Source: JAAZKV01 sp041659525
GTDB taxonomy: Archaea > Iainarchaeota > Iainarchaeia > Iainarchaeales > JAAZKV01
DNA: 64,000 nucleotides
Direction: 5' to 3'
NCBI GenBank assembly: GCA_041659525.1
Contig: JBAZYC010000001.1
Location: 310,001 to 374,000, forward strand
Shown one piece after another: positions 23,405-30,410 of the stretch. Within the stretch, counting starts at the first letter, position 1. The number at the start of each line of letters is the position of its first letter. A program made the position numbers and the translations under genes. The notes under the pieces are model-generated. The model worked only from the letters and a program-made list of their open reading frames with translations. It was not told where the DNA came from and searched no databases.

Positions 23405-25600
23405 TTATTCCAAGAAGAATTGGAATGTTTTGATTTCGTCTGGCATTCCTTTTCTCTTTCTGATTTCTTTTACAGTTGCTAATTGCAAGTCTCTTGGCAA
23501 TAGTTCGTAACCGTAGTATTCAGCAGTCCATACTGCTCTTCCTTGTGTTGCTCCTCTCATTGCGCTTGAGAATCCAATTAATTCTTTTACAGGTGCTTTT
23601 CCAATTATGATTGAAGAATCTCCTTCTTGTCTCATTTCTGTTATTTGTACTCTTCTTCCACCAAGTTCTCTACTTGCAGAACCTAATTGGTCTTCTGGCA
23701 CTGTTACTGTTAGTAATTGTTTTGGCTCAAATAATTGTGTTCCTGTTTGTAGCATGCAAGCGTATATTCCTCTTGTCATTGCTGGCAATACTTGTGCTGG
23801 TCCTCTGTGGATTGAGTCTTCGTGCAGAGTTGCATCTTCTAGTGAAACAAATACTCCTTGGCATTTTTCTTTAGCTAGTGGTCCTTGTTCCATTGCGTCT
23901 TTGAATGCTTGGATTACAAGTTCTCTAATTTCGTGTAGAGCTGTTATTCCTCTAGTTCTATCAATTAATGCGTTTGTTCCTTCTACTGCCCAAACTTTCT
24001 TCGAGTCATCAGTACTGAATCCGTATTCTTGTAGTTTTGCAATTGATTCAGCGTTCTTGAATTTTACTTTCGCATTGAATGGCTTTTCAGCTAACTTTGC
24101 GTAAATATCTTCAGGCATTGGAACTACTTTTAGCTTGAATTTGTTGTGTTTGTTTGGTGACTTTGCTTCAAGTATTTCACTCGATCCAGCTATTCCTTCG
24201 TGGTAAACAACGATTGGTGCTGATGTTTGTATTTCTATTTTTGCATTGTTAGTTATTCTGTAGGTGTTTACTTCTAAGTGTAACTCTCCCATTCCAGAAA
24301 GCAAGTGTTCTCCTGTTTCTTGATTTATTGTTGTTCGTAAGTTAGGATCTTCTTTTGATAATTTGTGCAAAGCTTCAATTAACTTTGGTAAGTCTTTTGG
24401 ATTCTTTGCTTCGATTGAAACTGTCATTACGGGTTCTGCATTACTCATGAAACTTTCAAATGGCTTCATGTCTTTTATTGTAGCAACTGTTTCTCCTGCG
24501 TAAACATCTTTTGTTCCTACGATTGCAGCAATGTTTCCTGCTTCTGCTTTTGAAACAGTAATGAATTCATTACCCATGTATACTCCAACTTTTTGCACTT
24601 TTACTTCTCTATGTGCTCCAAGTAAGTGAACCATATCCCCTGGGTGTAAAGTTCCTGAGTATACTCTTCCAGTAGCAACATCTCCTGCGTGTGGATCAAC
24701 TGATACATCTGTTACAACCATTGAGATTGAACCTGATTGGTTACATGCTTGCATTGATTTTGCAATTTCTGTTTCCATCTCTCCGCCCCAAATCTTTTTT
24801 ATTCTGTAGTTTTGTGCAACCATTGGATTTGGTAAGTGTTCTATAACCATTTGTAGTACTACTTCGTGTACTGGAGAAATTTTTGCAAGTTCCTCTTCTT
24901 TTTCTGTCTTCAAGTAATCATATACTTGTTTAAAATTAATTCCAGATTTTTTCATGTGTGCGGCGCTTACTCCCCACTTTCTTTTTGCTGATCCGAATGC
25001 AACTGTTCCTTTTTGGATACTTACTTGCCATTCTTGTTTGAATTGTTCAGGAGCGTTTCTTTCAATTAGCATATTTACTTTTGCAATTACTTTTACAAAT
25101 TTGTCCTGCATTTGTTGTTCAGTAGCGTTAAGTTCTTTTATAATTCTGTCAACTTTGTTAATGAATAGAACTGGTCTAACATATTCTCTTAGAGCTTGTC
25201 TTATTACTGTTTCAGTTTGTGGCATTACTCCTTCAACTGCATCAACTAATAATATTACTCCGTCAACCGCTCTCATTGCTCTAATTACTTCTCCTGTAAA
25301 GTCAACGTGTCCTGGTGTGTCAATTAAATTTACTAAGTATTTTTGACTATTCCAATCAAATCCTAGTGAAATGTTTGCTGCGTTAATTGTAATTCCTCTT
25401 TCTTGCTCTTGATCTTCATAATCCATCATTTGCATTTCTCCAGCAAGTGCTGAGTTAATTAGTCCTGCTGCTGCGATCAAAGAATCGGATAGAGTTGTTT
25501 TACCGTGATCAATGTGGGCAACTGTCCCAATGTTTCTAATATTTACTCTGTTTGTCATTAAACTTTCTACTGTTTCTACCATCTGTTCTGTTCGTCCCAA
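23405..25600 (-). CDS. fusA: Translation elongation factor EF-2
   Basis: This translocase GTPase is 731 residues from the TTG start (M-GRTEQMVETVESLM). It has the P-loop AHIDHGKT (residues 28-35), DTPGHVDF and NKVD. Domain IV holds LHEDSIHRGPAQVLPA with the histidine that becomes diphthamide in archaea. The TTG is chosen because a GGTGATC ribosome binding site precedes it and archaeal EF-2 begins MGR; a GTG three codons earlier is that site itself. S7 and S12 precede it, the classic archaeal str order. Confidence 0.98.
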   Translation of the reverse strand: MGRTEQMVETVESLMTNRVNIRNIGTVAHIDHGKTTLSDSLIAAAGLINSALAGEMQMMDYEDQEQERGITINAANISLGFDWNSQKYLVNLIDTPGHVDFTGEVIRAMRAVDGVILLVDAVEGVMPQTETVIRQALREYVRPVLFINKVDRIIKELNATEQQMQDKFVKVIAKVNMLIERNAPEQFKQEWQVSIQKGTVAFGSAKRKWGVSAAHMKKSGINFKQVYDYLKTEKEEELAKISPVHEVVLQMVIEHLPNPMVAQNYRIKKIWGGEMETEIAKSMQACNQSGSISMVVTDVSVDPHAGDVATGRVYSGTLHPGDMVHLLGAHREVKVQKVGVYMGNEFITVSKAEAGNIAAIVGTKDVYAGETVATIKDMKPFESFMSNAEPVMTVSIEAKNPKDLPKLIEALHKLSKEDPNLRTTINQETGEHLLSGMGELHLEVNTYRITNNAKIEIQTSAPIVVYHEGIAGSSEILEAKSPNKHNKFKLKVVPMPEDIYAKLAEKPFNAKVKFKNAESIAKLQEYGFSTDDSKKVWAVEGTNALIDRTRGITALHEIRELVIQAFKDAMEQGPLAKEKCQGVFVSLEDATLHEDSIHRGPAQVLPAMTRGIYACMLQTGTQLFEPKQLLTVTVPEDQLGSASRELGGRRVQITEMRQEGDSSIIIGKAPVKELIGFSSAMRGATQGRAVWTAEYYGYELLPRDLQLATVKEIRKRKGMPDEIKTFQFFLE

Positions 25601-25680
25601 AATGATCACCTATAAAAATAATTCAACACAAAACTTTCTTTTTATTAACAAAAAAATTTTGCTTGAATAAAAATAATGTA

Positions 25681-25701
25681 TTGTGCCATTTTTTGGCACA
25701 A
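25681..25701 (-). terminator. Hairpin terminator after S7
   Basis: TTGTGCC pairs with GGCACAA (seven bases, seven-base loop), 28 bases past the S7 stop. On the minus strand it is followed by TACATTATTTTTATTC. It separates S12-S7 from EF-2, so EF-2 may be transcribed partly on its own. Confidence 0.65.
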
Positions 25702-25728
25702 GTACTTTCTTAAATTTTGTAATATTAT

Positions 25729-26529
25729 TTATCTTGAAGCTTTTGCAATTCTTTCAACTTCATCTTTTCTCTTGATTGCTGAGCTCTTCAAATCATTACT
25801 TGCTGCAGCGATTATTTCGTCTGCAAGTGCTTGTTCTGCACTAACTTTTTTATTGAATGATCCGCCAAATCCACCTAATGCAATATTCTTTACAACTTCA
25901 TCAAGTCTTTTTAGTGGTGAAACATCAACTGCTAGAGAGTAAGCTACTCCCCCTCTTTTTACTCTTGTAATATCTTCTCTTGGTGCAGCGTTTTCAATTG
26001 CTTTTACCAATACTTGGATAGGGTTTTGCTTTGTTTGTTTTTCAATTATTTCGAAAGCGTTTTCAACTATTTTCATTGCTTCCATTTTCTTTCCGCATGA
26101 ACCTCTTCCTCTAATAAATTTTCCAGACAATTTTCTTTTTCCTTGTCCACTTCTCATAATTTTGTTGATTAATCTTTCAACAATGTTTAAGTTTGCTTTT
26201 TCAAATCTTCCTCTTGTTTTTCTTCCAAATGAGTGTGGCATTACAACAGGGTCTAAGTTAACGTATCTTACTAAACTTAGGTCAGATACTATTACATCTG
26301 CGAATGACCATTTGTTGAATAATTTGTATTCAGAGAATTGAGATTTTTTTCTAACAATAATTGGTTTTGCTTCTTCTTGAGGTTGTGGAGCACTGTCTTT
26401 TGCAAAATCTTTTTTTGCAACGAATTTTGTTTCCTTAGTTGCACTAACTTCTTTTGCAACAGGTTTTGATTCAACGTGTGCTGCTTTTGGTACTTGTGCT
26501 TCTACTTTTGCTTCAACTTTTTGCTCCAT
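25729..26529 (-). CDS. rps7: Small ribosomal subunit protein uS7
   Basis: This S7 protein organises the 30S head. The family core begins near residue 75 of 266 (FNKWSFADVIVSDLSLVRYV, then ANLNIVERLINKIMRSGQGK and AIENAAPREDITRVKRGGVA). The first 70 residues are a Lys/Ala/Val/Glu-rich extension (VEAKVEAQVPKAAHVE). The ATG after GGAGATGAGG is chosen over a TTG five codons earlier. Confidence 0.96.
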   Translation of the reverse strand: MEQKVEAKVEAQVPKAAHVESKPVAKEVSATKETKFVAKKDFAKDSAPQPQEEAKPIIVRKKSQFSEYKLFNKWSFADVIVSDLSLVRYVNLDPVVMPHSFGRKTRGRFEKANLNIVERLINKIMRSGQGKRKLSGKFIRGRGSCGKKMEAMKIVENAFEIIEKQTKQNPIQVLVKAIENAAPREDITRVKRGGVAYSLAVDVSPLKRLDEVVKNIALGGFGGSFNKKVSAEQALADEIIAAASNDLKSSAIKRKDEVERIAKASR

Positions 26530-26568
26530 TATCCTCATCTCCAAAAAATCAATTATTTTTTATGAATT

Positions 26569-27000
26569 TTATCTCTTTGTCTTCTCTTTCTTTCCAGTTC
26601 TTAGCATCTCTAGTGAAATACCATTAACGTGTGTTACTCTATACTTTACTCCCCAAAGGTCTCCCTTAGGTCCGCCTTGAGCTCCCCCAAGTCCTTCAAC
26701 GATTACTTCATCGTGTTCATCAATAAATTTTATTGCTCCATCATATGGTGCAAGTGCAGTTAGTTCTTTTCCATTTTTAATTAATTGAACTCTTACACAT
26801 TTTCTAATTCCTGAGTTTGGCTGCTTTGCTTCAACCCCTCTTTTTTCAAGTACAATTCCTTTTCCTTGTGGTGCGCCTTCAAGCAAGTCTTTAGTAATGT
26901 TGTTCTTTGCTCTTCCTTTCTTTATGCATCTATTGTCTTTTTTTCTCCACTTTATTCTCTTGTTTTCCATTGCTTTTCCTGCGAATTCTCCATAACCCAT
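26569..27000 (-). CDS. rps12: Small ribosomal subunit protein uS12
   Basis: This decoding-centre protein is 143 residues. It shows WRKKDNRCIKKGRAKN-type archaeal sequence and GVEAKQPNSGIRKCVRVQLI. The near-universal KQPNSAIRK motif has Gly for Ala, and the second loop reads GGAQGGPKGDLWGVKYRV where relatives have KGDIPGV, so Pro is replaced by Trp. It is the first gene of this S12-S7-EF-2 string because the Fic gene separates it from NusA. Confidence 0.97.
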   Translation of the reverse strand: MGYGEFAGKAMENKRIKWRKKDNRCIKKGRAKNNITKDLLEGAPQGKGIVLEKRGVEAKQPNSGIRKCVRVQLIKNGKELTALAPYDGAIKFIDEHDEVIVEGLGGAQGGPKGDLWGVKYRVTHVNGISLEMLRTGKKEKTKR

Positions 27001-27087
27001 TAGTAATCAACTCTTAACATTACACTAAATTTTTTTTCTTAAAGGAAACTTTTTCCTTTTAGCTCACCAATAACTAAATCTTAAAAA

Positions 27088-27104
27088 GAAACCTTTATAA
27101 ATAC
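27088..27104. promoter_or_regulatory. Predicted two-way promoter between S12 and the Fic-like gene
   Basis: The self-complementary core TTTATAAA (27094-27101) lies between divergent genes: 90 bases before the S12 ATG on the minus strand and 95 bases before the Fic-like ATG on the plus strand. The longer plus-strand context, AACCTTTATAAATAC, is the common archaeal form. It could direct transcription either way. Confidence 0.5.
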
Positions 27105-27194
27105 TCACCAAAATACTCTCTTAGAGTTATCACCACAAGAACCACTTAGTAAAAGACACTCCATAGTCAAAATTTGTAAATTTTGGGAAAAATT

Positions 27195-28009
27195 ATGGGT
27201 TATTTGTGTTCTAGAATTGTTAAAACCAAAAAATATTACTATTTGGAAGAATCTTTTTTGTTTAATGGCAAACTTACAAAAGAAAGTGTGTACCTTGGAA
27301 GCCTTTCTCCTTCAAATGATGAACTCTTTTTGGCTCAAGAGGTTCTTTCTCGAACCTGTCTTGAAAAAAATCATGTAGTTCTCGTTCCTCCGCTCACAGA
27401 GTTTATTAGAAATAGAACTGCCAGCATCTTAGAGCAAGCAAAAAACAAAAATAAAGAAAAAAATTCTTTGTTAAATCAAAAGCAATTAAAAGAATTTAAA
27501 AAAAATGAAAGAGAATTGTTTTTCAAAAACATTTTTTTAAAAGAAAACCCACTTCAAAACACTTCTTCACTTTCACCAAATAAATTCAAAAGTTGTTTTT
27601 CTTTTTATGATAAAGAACTTTCAGAAAACAAATCCATTAGCATTGGATTAATTCATAAAATTCATTCTTTGCTTTTTAAAAAGAAAAAAGAAAATTCTAA
27701 TTCTGAAGCGCTTTTGCATTTGATTCTAAAATGGTATTCTGAAAAAGATAATTTAATTCACCCAGTTGAGTTTGCTGCAAAATTTTATTTAAAATTTTTA
27801 TCAATTAATCCTTTTGAAAACGAATTTGAAAATGAAATAGTTGGAATTATTTTAATGAATTATGTTTTAGAACAAAAAGGTTTTTCTTTTGTAATTATTT
27901 CTAAAAAAAGAAAAATAATTACAAAAAAGCACTAATTGCAGGAAAAATAGAAAATTATAATCCTTTAACAAAAATATTAATTGAAGAAATAGTAAAAACT
28001 AATAAATAG
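27195..28009 (+). pseudogene. Degenerate, frameshifted Fic-family gene
   Basis: The plus frame runs from ATG 27195 to a stop at 27935 (246 residues). The N-terminus (TKKYYYLEESFLFNGKLTKE, YLGSLSP) matches the leader domain of archaeal Fic proteins. The Fic helix region reads HPVEFAAKFYLKFLSINPFE, then NEFENEIVGIILMNYVLEQKGF. Where active Fic has HPFxDGNGR this has NPFENEFEN, so the catalytic His and the Gly-Asn-Gly-Arg are lost. After the A-run near 27910 the other frame continues with NYKKALIAGKIENYNPLTKI to TAG at 28009, the expected Fic C-terminus, so a one-base deletion or slippage has occurred. AMPylation activity is unlikely. Confidence 0.65.
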
Positions 28010-28059
28010 TAAATTAAAATTAATTAAATTTTATTTTTAAAGATTAGTTTAAATTTTAT

Positions 28060-28455
28060 TTAATTTATTACAAGTTCAAGTCCAAAGTTTCTATTGATTA
28101 GTTCTTTTACTCTTTTTATTCTTGAATTGTTTTTGAATGCTTTTGATTTACTTGCAGCATCTAAAGTAACTACTAGTCTTTTTCCGTTTAATTTTGCTGC
28201 TGTAAAATTTACTTCAAGCGCATTTGCAAAAATATCTTCTGGTTTTTCAAAATAAGCAACGATTTCTACTCGTTTGTTTAATTTTTCTTCAAGTAGTTTT
28301 ACATTAGCCGCAGCTTTTCCAATTGCTTTTCCTACTAGCGCGCTAGGCACTAAGTAAGAAATTAATTGGCCTTCAACTAAACAATCTTTTGGAGAAACGC
28401 CAGTTACTTTTTCAAGTGCGCTTCTCAAAAGGATGTCTTCCATTGTTATCTTCAT
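28060..28455 (-). CDS. nusA: NusA-like KH-domain transcription factor
   Basis: This archaeal NusA-like protein is 131 residues and has only the two KH domains of bacterial NusA. It shows CLVEGQLISYLVPSALVGKA and IGKAAANVKLLEEKLNKRVE (KH GxxG-type loop), followed by the second KH. It normally follows L30e in the archaeal RNA polymerase operon and precedes S12; here the Fic-like gene intervenes. The ATG follows a TTGTGATTTTG ribosome binding region. Confidence 0.93.
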   Translation of the reverse strand: MKITMEDILLRSALEKVTGVSPKDCLVEGQLISYLVPSALVGKAIGKAAANVKLLEEKLNKRVEIVAYFEKPEDIFANALEVNFTAAKLNGKRLVVTLDAASKSKAFKNNSRIKRVKELINRNFGLELVIN

Positions 28456-28501
28456 CAAAATCACAAAATTTTGTTCATACTTGATCTTTTTTAATTTTCA
28501 T

Positions 28502-28801
28502 TTATTGTATTTCAAGTATTTTGCTTTTACCTGCTTCAAGTATTAGCATTACTGAGATAACAAATGGTTTTCCGCATACACTACCTAGAACAAGTCCAGT
28601 GTCGTCGTATTCGTAGAACTTTTTGCTTTCAACGTTAGCTATTTGTTTTAGAGTTTCTTTCTCGTTTTTTGGTAAGTTTTTACTTACTATAACCATTTCT
28701 CCGTTTCCTGAAAGCAAGTTTTTCTTTGCTTGTTTGTAACCGAAGGATACTTTTCCAGTATCAACTGCTCTTCTTATTTCCTTATTTGCTTCAACACTCA
28801 T
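28502..28801 (-). CDS. rpl30e: Large ribosomal subunit protein eL30
   Basis: This L7Ae-family 50S protein is 99 residues. It shows EIRRAVDTGKVSFGYKQAKK, MVIVSKNLPKN and the C-terminal GLVLGSVCGKPFVISVMLIL typical of eL30. It has its own promoter region and a leader of about 110 bases that may fold. The gene follows RpoA2 as in other archaea. Confidence 0.96.
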   Translation of the reverse strand: MSVEANKEIRRAVDTGKVSFGYKQAKKNLLSGNGEMVIVSKNLPKNEKETLKQIANVESKKFYEYDDTGLVLGSVCGKPFVISVMLILEAGKSKILEIQ

Positions 28802-28936
28802 TCAAATCACCTTTATTTGTTTTATTAATTTCTTTTATTTTTTGAGAAACTTCCTTTAGAAAGAGTAAAATGTTTGGTCCTTACTCCGCCCTACTTGGCT
28901 TCTCAAGGTTTAAATTAAAATAATTAATTTAATGAA

Positions 28937-28948
28937 GATTTATAAATC
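28937..28948 (-). promoter_or_regulatory. Predicted promoter of the L30e-NusA unit
   Basis: GATTTATAAATC, a palindromic TATA box, starts directly after the hairpin that follows RpoA2. The leader from about 28910 to the ATG at 28801 can form nested stems (CCTT with AAGG, GCC with GGC) around GAGAA and GGAGT internal loops. Confidence 0.55.
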
Positions 28949-28971
28949 TGGCGAAAGATTCCCTCTCGCCA
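28949..28971 (-). terminator. Hairpin after RpoA2
   Basis: TGGCGA pairs with TCGCCA around an 11-base loop, with partial further pairing inside, 26 bases past the RpoA2 stop. The L30e TATA box follows at once instead of a U-run. Confidence 0.5.
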
Positions 28972-28997
28972 AATTACAAGTTTTACTTCATTTACCT

Positions 28998-30362
28998 TTA
29001 CTTCATTAGTAGTTCTACATTTCCTGTTCCAACTTTGATTGGTTGTCCAACAATGATGTTTTCAACTACTCCTGTTAGGTTTTCGCGTTCTCCCTTGAAT
29101 GCTGCTTCAAGTAAGTGCTTTGTTGTTTCTTCGAAAGCTGCTTTTGCGAACGGAGAGGCTTTTCCTTTTGTAATTCCTGTTCTAACAATTCCCTTGATTT
29201 CTCCAGAGAAAGTCATTAGGTCAGCTAATAACATTATGTGTCTTACGTCAACTTTAATTCCGTTGTCGTCAAGAACTTTCTTTAATTCTTGTACAACCAT
29301 TGTTCTTCCAGCTTCGATCCCTAGTACTTTTGAAGTTTCGATTATATCGTTTGTAAATACTTTTTCTTTATTTACTTCGTCAAGTTTTAGAACGTATTTT
29401 AAGTTACTTCCACTTGTCTTGATTATCCATTCGTCTCCTTCTTTTACAAGAAGAGTTTTTTCGATTCCTTTTATTCCGTGGACTTTTTCATCAAGTAGTT
29501 TTAGTAATTCTTTTCTAATTTTTATGTACTCGTTCTTCTTTTCTATTGAGAAGTGTACTGTGTTGTCTCTGTATATTGCTTTGAAGTCTTTTAGTCCTTT
29601 TTTTAGCATATCAGCTACATCGTCTACTTTTAGTCCGAGTGCTTTTGTTTTGTCTGTTTGTACTTCTATTGCAATTTTCATGTTTTCGAATTCTTCGTTT
29701 ATTTTTACAACATCTTTTACTCTTACATCAATTAAACTTTTTGCAAATTTATCTACTTTGTCTTTGTCTTTCTTCATGCTATCTATTACGTAAATAGTCA
29801 TTGTTGGGTACTTTGCTTTGCTTCGTCCGTCAACAATTTCTTCCACTCTTTGTATTCCGCTTCCTACCGATACTTCGGCAGCTCCAGCAAAGTGCTTTGT
29901 TCTTAGTGTTAATTGTGTTCCTGGCTCCCCTAATGATTGTGCAGCAACTATTCCTACTGCTTCTCCAGGTTCAACGATTATTGAATTGTATTTTACAAGT
30001 ACTGCTTCAGCTAATTTTCCGGCTTGGTCTTTTGAAAGGTTTAGTACTTCTGCGAGTGCAACTATTTCTTCAACAATTTTTTTTGGCAGAACTACTTGTT
30101 CCCAGTTTCTTTCTTTTTCTTCGTAAACTTTTTCGCCGAGTACTACTTCTTCGTCAGCTTCAAGGCCTTCGTCAATGTCTTTTGATTTTCTTTTCTTCTT
30201 TGCGGATTTTGTTTCTGCTACTTCTGCGTCTTTTTCTACGTGAGCTTCTTCTTTTGATTCTTCAACGTCTGATTCTTCTTTTTCTTCTTCAGTTTGTTCT
30301 TCTTCAGCGTCTTCTTCTTCGTGTACTTCTTCTATAACGTCGTTTTCGATTTCTTCAACCAT
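28998..30362 (-). CDS. rpoA2: RNA polymerase subunit A'' (Rpo1C)
   Basis: This is the C-terminal part of the largest polymerase subunit, with the jaw, bridge-helix end and trigger loop. The family core starts near residue 95 (KKIVEEIVALAEVLNLSKDQ, then PGEAVGIVAAQSLGEPGTQL and LTLRTKHFAGAAEVSVGSGI, the trigger loop region). The first 85 or so of 454 residues are a very acidic Glu/Asp-rich extension with a Lys cluster, not part of the usual archaeal A''. It follows A' with a gap of 48 bases. Confidence 0.97.
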   Translation of the reverse strand: MVEEIENDVIEEVHEEEDAEEEQTEEEKEESDVEESKEEAHVEKDAEVAETKSAKKKRKSKDIDEGLEADEEVVLGEKVYEEKERNWEQVVLPKKIVEEIVALAEVLNLSKDQAGKLAEAVLVKYNSIIVEPGEAVGIVAAQSLGEPGTQLTLRTKHFAGAAEVSVGSGIQRVEEIVDGRSKAKYPTMTIYVIDSMKKDKDKVDKFAKSLIDVRVKDVVKINEEFENMKIAIEVQTDKTKALGLKVDDVADMLKKGLKDFKAIYRDNTVHFSIEKKNEYIKIRKELLKLLDEKVHGIKGIEKTLLVKEGDEWIIKTSGSNLKYVLKLDEVNKEKVFTNDIIETSKVLGIEAGRTMVVQELKKVLDDNGIKVDVRHIMLLADLMTFSGEIKGIVRTGITKGKASPFAKAAFEETTKHLLEAAFKGERENLTGVVENIIVGQPIKVGTGNVELLMK

Positions 30363-30410
30363 TTTTCACTCACCCGCATTTCAATTCATTATTATAAATT
30401 AACAGAGCAA

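Noticed and set aside
23607..24104. 165-codon plus-strand frame opposite EF-2
   Set aside because: A shadow of EF-2 with antisense-type composition and no family resemblance.
29801..30337. Long plus-strand frame rich in Leu and Phe opposite RpoA2
   Set aside because: The composition is the antisense mirror of Lys/Glu codons in A''; it has no start context, and the opposite strand is a certain gene.
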